DNA of 64,000 nt from Bhargavaea sp. CC-171006 (GCF_009761675.1 NZ_QUZH01000012.1:1-64000); one strand, 5' to 3'; counted from the stretch's first letter, positions 1-9,127 are shown. Program-made: numbers and translations. Notes: generated by a model from the letters alone, not told the origin.

Positions 1-9
1 ACATGAATG

Positions 10-50
10 ACAAAACGTACCCAGAAAGATTTCATCTGGGTACGTTTTGT
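10..50. terminator. Inverted repeat at window edge, possible terminator
   Basis: A 14-base arm (CAAAACGTACCCAG) is followed by an 11-base loop and its exact complement. The second arm ends in GTTTTG on both strands, so it could stop transcripts from either side. No long T tract follows, which keeps confidence moderate. It lies downstream of tcyP on the minus strand. Confidence 0.45.
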
Positions 51-60
51 CTACAGTCTG

Positions 61-93
61 AGATGCCGTCCATTGAGTGGACGGCATCTTTTT
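61..93. terminator. Intrinsic terminator hairpin
   Basis: AGATGCCGTCC pairs with GGACGGCATCT across a short loop. On the + strand it is followed by a T run, so it best fits termination of a rightward gene lying left of the window. It lies a few bases beyond the tcyP stop codon and may work for both directions. Confidence 0.6.
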
Positions 94-97
94 TCAT

Positions 98-1489
98 TTA
101 AGCATCGATTGGCTGGGAACGGATATCCCCGTTGTAGACATCGCGGTCGACTTCTTTGTTCACATTGGCCGCCGTGACGCCCGCCGTCATCGAACCGCTG
201 ACGTTAAGAGCTGTGCGCCCCATGTCGATGAGCGGTTCGACGGAGATGAGCACACCGGCAAGCGCGACAGGAAGGTTCATCGCCGACAGGACGAGGATGG
301 CGGCAAAGGTCGCACCGCCGCCTACGCCCGCCACGCCGAACGAGCTGATGGCGACCACGACAATCAGTGTAGCGATAAAACCGGGATCAAGCGGGTTGAT
401 GCCGACGGATGGTGCGATCATGACGGCCAGCATCGCAGGATAAATGCCCGCGCAGCCGTTTTGGCCGATTGACAGCCCGAACGAACCCGCGAAGTTTGCG
501 GTTGCATCAGGCAGGCCGAGCCGGTCCGTCTGTGTCTTGATGTTGAGCGGCAGTGCACCTGCGCTGGAACGGGAAGTGAACGCGAAGAGCAGCGTCTCCG
601 ACGTTTTCTTCAGATATGTGATCGGGTTCAGGCCGTTCAGCGTGATGATCACCAGATGAATCAGGAACATGGCGATCAGCGCCACATAAGAAGCGATGAC
701 AAATTTGCCGAGGTTGGCGATCGCCCCGAAATCGGATGTCGCGACCGTGCGGGTCATGATTGCCAGGATGCCATAAGGCGTGAGGCGGAGGATCAGCTTG
801 ACGACACGCATGACAAGCGCATAGATGGCATCGATCCCTTTTTTCACCATCGCGGCATTTTCAGGTTCTTTCCGTGCGATGCCAAGATAGGCGACGCCCA
901 GAAACGCTGCGAATATGACAACACCGATTGTCGAGGTCGGGCGTGCACCGGTCAGGTCAAGAAACGGGTTGGACGGGATCAGCTCGGTGATCTGCTGAGG
1001 AAGTGTTTTATCCGCCACTTCCGCCGAGCGCTCCTCAAGCGCCGCTCCGCGTTCCATTTCAGCAGAGCCCTGCACGAGTTCAGAGGCATCCAGATTAAAG
1101 GCGACCGCGGAACCGATGCCGATTGCAGCAGCAAGAGCTGTCGTACCGACCAGCATGCCGAGGATGAGGCCTGCCGTCTTCCCGAAGTTTTTGCCGGTCG
1201 TGACTTTTGTGAACGCAGCAAGAATAGAGATGAAGACGAGCGGCATAACGATCATCTGCAGGAAGCGGACGTATCCGGAGCCGATGATATTGAACCAGTC
1301 AACGGAATCAGCCAGGGTTTCCGAATCCGTACCGTAGATGAGATTAAGGGCCAGGCCGAACAGGATCCCGAGGCCAAGACCGGCAAAGACCCGGTTCGAG
1401 AACGAGACATGCCGGCGCTGCATATAAAACAGGACACCGACGAGAACGAGCAAGGCGGCGACGTTGATGACAACCAGCCAGGTATTCAT
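98..1489 (-). CDS. tcyP: L-cystine sodium/proton symporter TcyP
   Basis: Predicted inner-membrane importer of L-cystine in the dicarboxylate/amino acid:cation symporter family. The 463-residue product has the family's multiple membrane segments, a serine-rich re-entrant loop (FTSRSSAGALPLN) and the C-terminal GVAGVGGGATFA and NVSGSMTAG motifs. It closely resembles Bacillus subtilis TcyP from the first residues (MNTWLVVINVA). An upstream in-frame ATG would add 20 residues, but the start at 1489 has a GGAGG site just before it and matches the family start. It is a single-gene unit with its own promoter. In relatives TcyP is part of sulfur metabolism; I see no clear CymR box here. Confidence 0.93.
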   Translation of the reverse strand: MNTWLVVINVAALLVLVGVLFYMQRRHVSFSNRVFAGLGLGILFGLALNLIYGTDSETLADSVDWFNIIGSGYVRFLQMIVMPLVFISILAAFTKVTTGKNFGKTAGLILGMLVGTTALAAAIGIGSAVAFNLDASELVQGSAEMERGAALEERSAEVADKTLPQQITELIPSNPFLDLTGARPTSTIGVVIFAAFLGVAYLGIARKEPENAAMVKKGIDAIYALVMRVVKLILRLTPYGILAIMTRTVATSDFGAIANLGKFVIASYVALIAMFLIHLVIITLNGLNPITYLKKTSETLLFAFTSRSSAGALPLNIKTQTDRLGLPDATANFAGSFGLSIGQNGCAGIYPAMLAVMIAPSVGINPLDPGFIATLIVVVAISSFGVAGVGGGATFAAILVLSAMNLPVALAGVLISVEPLIDMGRTALNVSGSMTAGVTAANVNKEVDRDVYNGDIRSQPIDA

Positions 1490-1554
1490 AGTAATTCCTC
1501 CAATTATTATCATGATCCTCCGAAAAGGAGCGGTTTGCAAAAAGCACAAGCAAT

Positions 1555-1583
1555 AGAATATAAGGTTTAATCCTATAAGTCAA
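1555..1583 (-). promoter_or_regulatory. Sigma-A-type promoter of tcyP
   Basis: On the minus strand TTGACT (1578-1583) and TATTCT (1555-1560) are separated by 17 bases. The start codon follows about 65 bases downstream. Confidence 0.6.
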
Positions 1584-1679
1584 GTAGGTATTCTCGTCGG
1601 CCGGCCCCTCTCCATTCGTGTTTTTGGCGGGCTAACGGTATACTGTCCTTAGACAGATCATACGCAACTGGAGGTTTTC

Positions 1680-3131
1680 ATGGCACAGTTCATCACGTAC
1701 GCGACGGTCGCGGTCTTTATCCTGAACATTTTCCTCGCGGTTGCCCTGATCTTCCTTGAGCGACGCGATGCGACATCTACCTGGGCCTGGTTGCTGGTCC
1801 TGTTCTTCATCCCCGTGTTCGGATTCTTCATATACCTGATGTTCGGCAGACAGCTGCGGAAAAAACAGCTGTTCCGCTGGGAAGACAGGAACAAGATCGG
1901 AATCGAGCAGCTTGTCAACTACCAGATCGAAGCGATAGAGGATGGCACATTCGACTTCCGGCTGGACGATACCGCCCACTACCGGGATATGGTCTATCTG
2001 CATCTCAGGAATAATCATGCCCTCCTGACACAGGACAATCACATAGAGATTTTCAACGACGGGGGCAAGAAGTTTGAGGCGCTGCTGGAAGACCTCGAGC
2101 ACGCCAAAGACCATATCCACATCCAATACTATATTTTCAGACTCGACAATCTTGGACAGCGCATCCTGGATACGCTTATCCGGAAAGCAAAAAGCGGTGT
2201 CAAAGTGCGGGTGCTTTTCGATGATATCGGATCCCGAGGGCTCAGGAAGCGCCATTTCCGCGATCTGACAGCCGTGGGCGGCGAGGTGGAGGCGTTCTTC
2301 CCTGCCATCCTCCCGCTCATCAACCCCCGGATGAACTACCGGAACCACCGCAAGATTGCGATCATTGACGGCCGGATCGGCTACGTCGGCGGCTTCAACG
2401 TCGGCGATGAGTACCTCGGACTGAACCGCAAGTTCGGCTACTGGCGTGATACCCACCTCCGGATCGAAGGCAGCGCGGTCCACCCGCTCCAAACCCGTTT
2501 CACACTGGACTGGAACCAGGCTTCCGCCTCCCATGACATCGAGTACCATGAACGCTACTTCCCGGCCATCCCCCGAAAAGGCAACGTCGGCCTGCAGATT
2601 GTATCGAGCGGCCCGGACGAACAATGGGAACAGATCAAAGACGGCTACCTGAAGATGATCCAGCTGGCGAAAAAGTACATCTATATCCAAACGCCGTACT
2701 TTATCCCGGATGCGAGCTTCCTTGATGCGCTCCGGATCGCATGCTTGTCGGGAATCGATGTCCGAATCATGATTCCGAACAAGCCGGATCACATGTTTGT
2801 GTACTGGGCGACGTATTCCCATGTAGGCATCCTGCTTAAGGCGGGGGCCAGGGTCTACATCTACGAAAACGGCTTTATCCACGCGAAGATGATTGTCGTC
2901 GATGATGAGGTGGCGACAGTGGGAACCGCCAACATCGACGTCCGCAGCTTCAAACTTAACTTCGAAATCAATGCCTTTATCTACGACCGGGAGAAGTCCC
3001 GGGAGCTCGCTGAACTGTTCGAACAAGATAAGAGGCTTTCCACGGAATTGACTTTGGAAGCCTACCAGAACCGCAATACCAACATCCGGTTCAAGGAATC
3101 CGTCTCAAGGCTTCTGTCACCGATTTTATGA
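1680..3131 (+). CDS. cls: Cardiolipin synthase (phospholipase D family)
   Basis: Joins two phosphatidylglycerol molecules into cardiolipin at the membrane. The 483-residue protein has two N-terminal membrane segments, a linker, and two PLD catalytic domains, each with an HKD motif: NHRKIAIIDG around residue 222 and HAKMIVVDD around residue 401. Length is typical of bacterial ClsA-type enzymes. The ATG at 1680 follows CTGGAGG at a good distance. It stands alone, divergent from tcyP and convergent with the carboxypeptidase gene, with a shared terminator between them. Bacillales often carry several cls paralogues, so which one this is cannot be told from the window. Confidence 0.93.
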   Translation: MAQFITYATVAVFILNIFLAVALIFLERRDATSTWAWLLVLFFIPVFGFFIYLMFGRQLRKKQLFRWEDRNKIGIEQLVNYQIEAIEDGTFDFRLDDTAHYRDMVYLHLRNNHALLTQDNHIEIFNDGGKKFEALLEDLEHAKDHIHIQYYIFRLDNLGQRILDTLIRKAKSGVKVRVLFDDIGSRGLRKRHFRDLTAVGGEVEAFFPAILPLINPRMNYRNHRKIAIIDGRIGYVGGFNVGDEYLGLNRKFGYWRDTHLRIEGSAVHPLQTRFTLDWNQASASHDIEYHERYFPAIPRKGNVGLQIVSSGPDEQWEQIKDGYLKMIQLAKKYIYIQTPYFIPDASFLDALRIACLSGIDVRIMIPNKPDHMFVYWATYSHVGILLKAGARVYIYENGFIHAKMIVVDDEVATVGTANIDVRSFKLNFEINAFIYDREKSRELAELFEQDKRLSTELTLEAYQNRNTNIRFKESVSRLLSPIL

Positions 3132-3139
3132 ACAAGCGA

Positions 3140-3184
3140 AAATCCCTCCTGCACGGTGTCTGCACCGCGCAGGAGGGATTTCAT
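3140..3184. terminator. Bidirectional terminator between cls and carboxypeptidase
   Basis: AAATCCCTCCTGC pairs with GCAGGAGGGATTT. A and T tracts flank the stem, so it can serve both convergent genes. Confidence 0.8.
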
Positions 3185-3252
3185 TTATCAGATGCTGATT
3201 TCCAGCAGGCACCGGTAATCACTTAGAAATAAGCTGAAAACAGGATGCTTTC

Positions 3253-4140
3253 TTATTTCTCCGGTTCTGACGGTTTCACGCGGCCATCCGGCACCAGAAG
3301 ATATTCCTCCAGAGTACTGCCGCGCGAATGGATCCTCCCCGCCACTTCCTTGCCGACGTAGCGGTAGTGCCACGACTCGTGCATATAGCCGGTGATGTCT
3401 TCCTTGCCTTCCGGATATCGGAGGATAAAGCCGAACCGGTGGGCATTTTCGAGAAGCCACTGCCCCGCCGGCGTGTCACCGAACGATTCACTGGCATAAT
3501 GCTCGGGCTGTGTCGCCTCCCCGATATCAAAAGCGAGGCCGGTCTGATGTTCGGAATATCCGGGACGGGCGCTGTATCGGTCCGCCGCCTCGGCTCCGTC
3601 ACGCTCGGCATACCGTTCGTACAGCTCCTGCTGCCGCTCATAAGTCCGGAATGTGCTGAAAGCGTCCAGGTCAAATCCCTCAAGAAGCGCTTCCGCACTC
3701 ATTTCTTCGAATGCTTCACGCGCCTCGGGATTTTCACCGGGCGCAAAGCCGGCAGGAAGCGGATACTTTTTATTTGCCAAAAGGATGCCGCCAATATATG
3801 TCGGCTCTGCAGGAAGTTCGCGGCCTTCCACGTACTCCCCGATGCCTTCCAGGGGATCGGGCTCCGTCGTGCCGCTTGCAGGCAGCTGCACGCCTTCGGG
3901 ACTTTCTTCTTCCTCGGGTGAAGTCTCGCCGGTATCCGGCTCTTCCGTCCCGGTTCCGCCGGTTTCCTGTACCTGTCCGGACGTGCCTCCGCCGAGCACA
4001 CCCCTGATCTTTTCGGCATCCCAACCGTTCATGCCGGCAAAGACCGCTGCTCCGCCGACCAGTAGTGTGACTGCCGCGAGAATCGCGATCCATACGCCTT
4101 TCCGGTCGCGATTCTGCTTCCGTGCTTTCATTCTGCCCAT
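3253..4140 (-). CDS. VanY/LdcB-type D,D- or L,D-carboxypeptidase (M15B)
   Basis: Predicted membrane-anchored zinc peptidase trimming peptidoglycan stem peptides outside the cell. The 295-residue protein has a basic N-terminus, one membrane segment (about residues 14-36), a Pro/Glu/Thr-rich linker to about residue 95, then the M15B fold with SEHQTGLAFDIG near 195 and HESWHYRYVG near 256, giving the zinc ligands and catalytic acid. The start at 4140 is preceded by AAGGG nine bases upstream; an internal ATG three codons later is the alternative. Whether the substrate is the tetra- or pentapeptide cannot be decided from sequence. Confidence 0.88.
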   Translation of the reverse strand: MGRMKARKQNRDRKGVWIAILAAVTLLVGGAAVFAGMNGWDAEKIRGVLGGGTSGQVQETGGTGTEEPDTGETSPEEEESPEGVQLPASGTTEPDPLEGIGEYVEGRELPAEPTYIGGILLANKKYPLPAGFAPGENPEAREAFEEMSAEALLEGFDLDAFSTFRTYERQQELYERYAERDGAEAADRYSARPGYSEHQTGLAFDIGEATQPEHYASESFGDTPAGQWLLENAHRFGFILRYPEGKEDITGYMHESWHYRYVGKEVAGRIHSRGSTLEEYLLVPDGRVKPSEPEK

Positions 4141-4267
4141 TCTCGGTGACCCTTCTTTCGTGAATTTCCCATTGGTCTATCGTACCATATCCGGCCCCAT
4201 TCCGCGGCGTTCTCCGTTATGCTATGATGCTTTTGTGACGAATCTATTACATGCGGAGGAATCCGAT

Positions 4268-5419
4268 ATGAAATCCCGCTGGCTCTCCCTGAATTTCTTC
4301 GCGTTCTTCTTTACCTGGGGTATCTTCCTGCCCTACTGGACAGGCTGGCTCGTCTCCGCCAAAGGCCTCACCGTCTTTGAGGCGGGGGCCGTCATGGGTG
4401 CAGGGATGTTCATCAGGGCGTTTTCGACTCTTTTCCTGTTCCCTGCCGCAGCCAGGCGCTTCCCGATCACGGGTGTGATGAAAACAGGTGTTGCGCTGTC
4501 TTTCCTCATTGCCCTGGTCTACATACCGGCCGGCTCCTACACGGCGATCCTCGTCGTCACCGCGGCATTTAATATCGTCTATCCGAACCTGTTGCCGGCG
4601 ATGGAGACAAGCGCATCCGTCCTGATCCAGAAAGATCGGATCAATTACAGCCGGAGCCGCGCTTTCGGCTCGGCCGGCTATATGGCTGCCGTTCTGATCA
4701 TCGGGGCGGTCACAGACCTGTTCGGCAATGATGCCATTCTATGGATGATGTTCGCCGGACTCCTTTTCATGCTGGGTGCACAATATACGGCCGTTCCCGC
4801 ATCGCTCTACCGGGACGAGACAGAGAAACCTTCGGAAAAGAGATCCGGGGCTTTCCGCGAACTGGTCCGTGACCGGGGCTTCCTGACTGTCCTCACCATC
4901 TCGATCCTGCTTCAGGGTGCGCATGCTTCCTACTACAACTATGGTTTCGTTTATCTGGAAGACCTTGGCGTGGCGAGTTTCACAATCGGGCTCGTGCTGA
5001 ATGTCGCAATCCTGTTCGAAATCCTGTTTTTTGGCGTCGCGGACCGGCTGTTCGGCAATATGCCGGCTTCCCGGATGTTCCTTCTTGCCGCGGCCGGCTC
5101 CACGCTGCGCTGGGTGCTCATCTTCCTGGTGCCGACCGTTTGGATGTTTACCCTCACGCAGGCTTTGCACGCGGCTTCATTCGGCATCGCACATGTCGCA
5201 TTTATCCGTTACATATCAGAAAAGCTGCCGACACGCCTGATTGCACCTTCACAGGCATTGTATGCCGCATTTGCCATGAGCCTGAGCACGGCATTCCTGA
5301 CATTGCTCGGCGGTGCTTTGTACGAAGTCCGGCCCGCGCTGTCGTTCCTCAGCATGATTATTTGCACCGTCCCTGCAGCCCTGATCGTTTTCTCCACGAA
5401 AAACCGTTTCTCCTACTAA
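4268..5419 (+). CDS. MFS transporter, MFS_1-like (HcaT/PPP-type)
   Basis: A 383-residue, 12-segment major facilitator. The first segment and loop (FTWGIFLPYWTGWL), and the NYSRSRAFGSAGY motif in the middle, fit the MFS_1-like group that includes the 3-phenylpropionate transporter HcaT and LacY-type permeases. Substrate unknown. The open frame extends far upstream, but the ATG at 4268 follows GCGGAGGA at the right spacing and starts directly at the first membrane segment. It is divergent from the carboxypeptidase gene. Confidence 0.8.
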   Translation: MKSRWLSLNFFAFFFTWGIFLPYWTGWLVSAKGLTVFEAGAVMGAGMFIRAFSTLFLFPAAARRFPITGVMKTGVALSFLIALVYIPAGSYTAILVVTAAFNIVYPNLLPAMETSASVLIQKDRINYSRSRAFGSAGYMAAVLIIGAVTDLFGNDAILWMMFAGLLFMLGAQYTAVPASLYRDETEKPSEKRSGAFRELVRDRGFLTVLTISILLQGAHASYYNYGFVYLEDLGVASFTIGLVLNVAILFEILFFGVADRLFGNMPASRMFLLAAAGSTLRWVLIFLVPTVWMFTLTQALHAASFGIAHVAFIRYISEKLPTRLIAPSQALYAAFAMSLSTAFLTLLGGALYEVRPALSFLSMIICTVPAALIVFSTKNRFSY

Positions 5420-5500
5420 AGAACCATTTTATCGGACTACGGACAAATGCCCACTCCCTTGTCCGTATAGTTTGGTAAACAAGGGCAAAGGGGCATATTC

Positions 5501-5626
5501 ATGAAACCGATCTCGATCCAGGACATACTTCAATTGATGGAAAAGCTGGATGCTTTGCTCGCAGAGCGGGAACATCTAGTCCCTGCAAGGGGCGGCAAGA
5601 CAGAAAACGCGCTCGGTCAAAAATGA
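5501..5626 (+). CDS. Possible small protein, 41 residues
   Basis: A short reading frame starts MKPISIQDILQLMEKL, with AAGGGG upstream at SD distance. The first half is an amphipathic helix candidate; the rest is polar. Its last codons lie inside the stem of the following terminator, a compact arrangement that occurs elsewhere in this window. I do not recognise a family. It could be a real small protein or a chance frame. Confidence 0.35.
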   Translation: MKPISIQDILQLMEKLDALLAEREHLVPARGGKTENALGQK

Positions 5627-5639
5627 CCGGCGCGTTTTT
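5604..5639 (+). terminator. Terminator after the 41-residue frame
   Basis: AAAACGCG and CGGTCA pair with TGACCG and CGCGTTTT, followed by a T run. It would serve the small reading frame or the MFS gene. Confidence 0.7.
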
Positions 5640-5650
5640 GTATGGGGTGG

Positions 5651-5902
5651 TCAGATAAAGAGCATGACCGCCAGGACGATAAACAGGATGGCGAAAAATC
5701 CGGCCAGTAAATTCATCCATTTTGCTTCACGCATCATGCCGCGCTCCCTGAACCCTGCGGCACGCGCAGTATTCGTCAGGATAAACAGGAGCGCCATCGA
5801 CAGTCCCGCCGCATGCATCGCCTGCCGCACAATGAAGACCAGCGTCAGGATGAACACCACCGCAATCCCGATTCCGAACAACCACCGCTTTTCCTTAGAC
5901 AT
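5651..5902 (-). CDS. Small membrane protein, hypothetical
   Basis: An 83-residue protein with three hydrophobic stretches (about residues 7-27, 33-45 and 63-82) and a basic loop between them. No family recognised. The start at 5902 is chosen because AAGGGG lies nine bases upstream; the ATG three codons earlier abuts that site. It may share an operon with nothing else, as yidC upstream has its own terminator. Confidence 0.65.
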   Translation of the reverse strand: MSKEKRWLFGIGIAVVFILTLVFIVRQAMHAAGLSMALLFILTNTARAAGFRERGMMREAKWMNLLAGFFAILFIVLAVMLFI

Positions 5903-5936
5903 CCCCCTCATCCCCTTTTAATTGATCATAAGCAGA

Positions 5937-5987
5937 AAAACGGCAGTGCCCCCGGCCTCGCATGAGACTCCCGGGCCACTGCCGTTT
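5937..5987 (-). terminator. Terminator of yidC
   Basis: AACGGCAGTG pairs with CACTGCCGTT around a GC-rich inner stem, just beyond the yidC stop on the minus strand. Confidence 0.75.
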
Positions 5988-6015
5988 GTTCTGATAACCG
6001 GGATTATTACCCGGT

Positions 6016-6789
6016 TTATTGCTCGACTGCCTTTTCAGGATGTTCATAATAGAACTTCCGTCCGATATAGGTCTGGATCACGAGGATCGCACCGCTGACC
6101 GCCCAGTAAAGCGGGAGTGCGGACATCGCCGTAAAGGAGATGAACGTGATCATGATCGGAGACATATAGATGAACATCTTCATCTGCTTTTGCTGCTGCT
6201 CCGGCATCGTCCAGAGAGACACACGGGCCTGCAGGAGATAGACAACGCCTGCAACAAGGGCCATGATCATATCCGGCGAGCCGAGATTGAACCAGAGGAA
6301 CTGGTGGGTCTTGACGTCCTGGGAATACAGGATGGCGAAATAAAGGCCCATGATGATCGGCATCTGGATCAGGACAGGCAGGCATCCCATGTTCAGCGGA
6401 TTGACACCGTGCTTCTGGTAAAGCCCCATCATTTCCTGCTGGAGCTTCATCTGCTCGTCCTTGTCCTTCGTTTCCTTGATGCGCTTCTGGATGTCCTCCA
6501 TCTCAGGACGAAGTGCGTCCATCTTCACTTTCATCGCCTGCTGGGTCTTATAGTTTCTCAGCATGAGCGGCATGAGGATCAGACGGATGATGACTGTGAT
6601 GGCGATGATCGCCAATCCATAGTTGCCGTTGAAGAAAGTCCCGAGGGATTCCAGGGACCAGTCCATCGGCCGTACGAAAAGGTTATAGAACGTGCCTTCC
6701 TTGTTCTGGACGCTGGAGCATCCGCCAAGGAGCAACGCTGCAGCTGCCAATGTCAGGATCAGCCCGATGCGCTTATTCAATCGATTCAC
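6016..6789 (-). CDS. yidC: Membrane protein insertase YidC/OxaA (lipoprotein form)
   Basis: Inserts and folds proteins in the cytoplasmic membrane, with or without SecYEG. The 257-residue product has a lipoprotein signal ending LLLGGCSS (Cys 24), then the five-segment YidC/Oxa1 core: first segment near 55-75, a charged cytoplasmic hairpin rich in Lys/Glu/Met, and later segments ending about residue 245. The conserved positive residue in the first segment is seen in VIIRLILMPL. Length and lipobox are typical of Gram-positive SpoIIIJ/YidC2 proteins. It is not next to rnpA and jag, so it is more likely the second paralogue; that is an inference. Confidence 0.93.
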   Translation of the reverse strand: MNRLNKRIGLILTLAAAALLLGGCSSVQNKEGTFYNLFVRPMDWSLESLGTFFNGNYGLAIIAITVIIRLILMPLMLRNYKTQQAMKVKMDALRPEMEDIQKRIKETKDKDEQMKLQQEMMGLYQKHGVNPLNMGCLPVLIQMPIIMGLYFAILYSQDVKTHQFLWFNLGSPDMIMALVAGVVYLLQARVSLWTMPEQQQKQMKMFIYMSPIMITFISFTAMSALPLYWAVSGAILVIQTYIGRKFYYEHPEKAVEQ

Positions 6790-6845
6790 CTACAACTTTT
6801 TTAGACTATAGAGTAGTATACACCACCCGCTGCAGGCTTTTCAAT

Positions 6846-7634
6846 TTATGTCACGGCATCTTCACCGCTTCCAGGCACAAATGAAGTGAAGTAATTGATG
6901 TCCTTTCGCTCCCTGAACTGCTTCGGCGTCACTTTTGTATACTTTTTGAACGTCCTGGTGAAGTAGCTCTGATTGCAGAAACTGAAGCGCTCCGCCACTT
7001 CCGCGATCTTCATGTCCGTATTGCGGAGGAAAAACTGGGATTCCTCGATTTTCCGCATATTGATATAGTCGATGAGTGTCAGTCCGGCATGCTCTCGGAA
7101 AATGCGCGAGAGATGGCTCGTGCTGATGCCGGCCCGCTTTGCCAGCTGGTCAACAGTGATCGGATCCTCAATCGAGGCGTCAATGAACTGGATGATGTCG
7201 TTGACAATTGGGTGGGAGAGTTCCGGCTTGTCCCGGCCTTCGAGGACGTGTATGAAGAATTCAACGAGGTCGTTCGTTGTCTCCGTGATGTCCATGGTTC
7301 CCGACTTGCGGTCCACGATCCGCATCGCGGTGATGTTTGTCGCAACGGCCCATTCAGGAGGGAATTTCGGCACCATGAGGAAACGGGCAGTCAGCGCAGC
7401 GAAGATGATGTAATAATTGGATACATCCTTCACCCAACGGTCGCCGGCAATATCTTTGACCATCATGACGATGTGGTTCAGCCGATCCTTGGCCCTGGCC
7501 CGGTCCCCTTCGGACACCGCTTCCAGCAAATCCTTTTCGAGATGATAAAAGTCCTCGCTCCGATCGTACGACTTCAATACCTCGACCCGGTCCATGAATA
7601 GGTTGGTCATATACTGCAGACCCGGGTCCTTCAT
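6846..7634 (-). CDS. AraC/XylS family transcriptional regulator
   Basis: A 262-residue regulator. The C-terminal hundred residues form the double helix-turn-helix of AraC proteins (DQLAKRAGISTSHLSRIFRE, then KIAEVAERFSFCNQSYFTRTFKK). The N-terminal 150 residues are helical and not a cupin, so the signal it senses is unknown. The ATG at 7634 is preceded by GAGG. It lies close behind the lipid kinase gene on the same strand, so both may be co-transcribed. Confidence 0.85.
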   Translation of the reverse strand: MKDPGLQYMTNLFMDRVEVLKSYDRSEDFYHLEKDLLEAVSEGDRARAKDRLNHIVMMVKDIAGDRWVKDVSNYYIIFAALTARFLMVPKFPPEWAVATNITAMRIVDRKSGTMDITETTNDLVEFFIHVLEGRDKPELSHPIVNDIIQFIDASIEDPITVDQLAKRAGISTSHLSRIFREHAGLTLIDYINMRKIEESQFFLRNTDMKIAEVAERFSFCNQSYFTRTFKKYTKVTPKQFRERKDINYFTSFVPGSGEDAVT

Positions 7635-7659
7635 CCTGCTGCACCTCTTTTCCTCATGC

Positions 7660-8565
7660 TCATTCTCCTTCCGTTGGTTCCGGCGCCAATATCCTCAGGT
7701 GACGGCGCAGGACCTTGATTGCGATCGGAGTGTTTCCTCCTTCGTCACCGTCAATGTTGCAGGAAAGCGGCTCATCCGTCTCAATATGGGCATGGGTCGT
7801 CCGGATTTTCTCGACCGCCCCCTCGTCCTGCAGCTTTCCAAGGAGCAGTGACGCGGACATTTTTAGCAGTCCCGGCAGCTTCACTTGCTTGATCACTGTC
7901 AGGTGGAGCAGCCCGTCATCTGTCCTGGCACCGGCATTCATCTTCTCAAAACCGCCCACCGAATTTGTCAGGGCCGCAAGCACCAGCGATGCCTGCCCGG
8001 TCCATTTGCCTCCGTCGTGAGTGATGGTGAATTGGTTCCTCTCATCCGAAAGCAGCGTCTGCAGTCCGTGTGCAGCGTAAGCAAGCGGACCAAAACGCGT
8101 TTTTTCCCCTACCGGTACGTCCATCACTCCTTCGGCAAGACTGCCAACAGCGAGGATATTCATAAAATAACGGTCGCCGGCCAGGCCGATATCAGTAGGC
8201 CTTGCAACAAACTCCGGAAGTCCGCGGATTGCGTCTTCAGGATCCAGCGGAATCGACAAGGCTCTTGCAAAGTCATTTACTGTGCCCAGCGGGATCAGGG
8301 CAAAGTCCGGCCGGTCTTGTTCCCCGGCCAGCCCGTTGATCGCCTCGTTCACGGTGCCGTCCCCTCCCATTGCGACAACGAGAGGATGCCCGCTTCTCGC
8401 CGCTTCCCGCGCAAAGGCAGTCGCATCGCCTTCCTTCTCCGTTGCCCGGACTTCGACGGAATAGCCCATCTCCTCCAAAACCCGGATGCACAGTTCGCGA
8501 TAGGTTTCCGCCAGTTCCTTCCCCGAAGAGGGGTTCAGGATAAAGACTGCCTTCCCTTTTTCCAT
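7660..8565 (-). CDS. YegS/BmrU-family lipid (diacylglycerol) kinase
   Basis: A 301-residue cytoplasmic or membrane-associated kinase expected to phosphorylate a lipid such as diacylglycerol. The DAGK catalytic domain shows NPSSGK near the start, the ATP-binding GGDGTVNE near residue 70, and IPLGTVNDFAR. The C-terminal part has the two-layer fold with SCNIDGDEGG near 275. DgkB is about the same length, so the exact paralogue (DgkB, BmrU or YtlR-like) is not settled. It precedes the AraC regulator gene on the same strand. Confidence 0.85.
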   Translation of the reverse strand: MEKGKAVFILNPSSGKELAETYRELCIRVLEEMGYSVEVRATEKEGDATAFAREAARSGHPLVVAMGGDGTVNEAINGLAGEQDRPDFALIPLGTVNDFARALSIPLDPEDAIRGLPEFVARPTDIGLAGDRYFMNILAVGSLAEGVMDVPVGEKTRFGPLAYAAHGLQTLLSDERNQFTITHDGGKWTGQASLVLAALTNSVGGFEKMNAGARTDDGLLHLTVIKQVKLPGLLKMSASLLLGKLQDEGAVEKIRTTHAHIETDEPLSCNIDGDEGGNTPIAIKVLRRHLRILAPEPTEGE

Positions 8566-8636
8566 GACACACGTCCTTCCGGTTTTCTTAAATACTCATT
8601 CTATACCCTAACGCGGTTATTTTTCACACATTTATG

Positions 8637-8669
8637 CAAAAAAGCCCATCCGAAATGGATGGGCTCTTT
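8637..8669 (-). terminator. Terminator of the 148-residue protein gene
   Basis: AAAGCCCATCC pairs with GGATGGGCT; on the minus strand it is followed by six T residues. Confidence 0.8.
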
Positions 8670-8680
8670 GCGGAAACGTC

Positions 8681-9127
8681 TTACAGTTTATCGGTATTGA
8701 CCCGATTTTCCGTCGTGACGGAATCCGTGTCTTCATTGTGCTGCTCGGCCGTCTCATCATTGCTGCCGAGGCTCGCCTTTTGTTGGCCGGCAGGCTGACC
8801 GGTTTCTTTTTTGTGGTACAGTCCGTCTTCGTCTGGATTCTTCTTCTTGCTTTTTTTGTCTTCCACTTCCTGATTGTAGTAATGGACGCTTGTCTGTGCA
8901 CCTTCGGCGACCATGTCATTATCCTGGAAGTCGTAAGGATCGGAAAGGCCTGCTTTCGTGTCCTCGTAGTTACGGTTAACCTTCTGTGATTCCACAAACG
9001 AATCCATTTTTGTCTTCAGGTTATTGAAGGCGACCATTGCCTTGTCACGGTTCTCCTTCTTGCTGAAATACGCGTAGGCACCCGCCGCGAGGCCTGCCAA
9101 TAAGAGATTCTTATTTTTGCTTGCCAT
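8681..9127 (-). CDS. YtxH-like hypothetical protein
   Basis: A 148-residue protein: one short N-terminal hydrophobic segment (LLLAGLAAGAYAYFS), a helical region with Lys/Asn, and a long low-complexity hydrophilic tail rich in Asp, Glu, Lys and Gln. This architecture resembles small YtxH-type stress-associated proteins but I cannot claim homology. The start at 9127 is supported by GGAGG nine bases upstream, while two earlier ATGs sit too close to it. Confidence 0.65.
   Translation of the reverse strand: MASKNKNLLLAGLAAGAYAYFSKKENRDKAMVAFNNLKTKMDSFVESQKVNRNYEDTKAGLSDPYDFQDNDMVAEGAQTSVHYYNQEVEDKKSKKKNPDEDGLYHKKETGQPAGQQKASLGSNDETAEQHNEDTDSVTTENRVNTDKL

Noticed and set aside
656-1570. 304-residue open frame antisense to tcyP
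   Set aside because: Charged low-complexity shadow of a transporter gene with no start signal.
1632-3026. 464-residue open frame antisense to cls
   Set aside because: It is a mirror of the GC-rich codon use of a clear PLD-family gene and has no ribosome site or recognisable domain.
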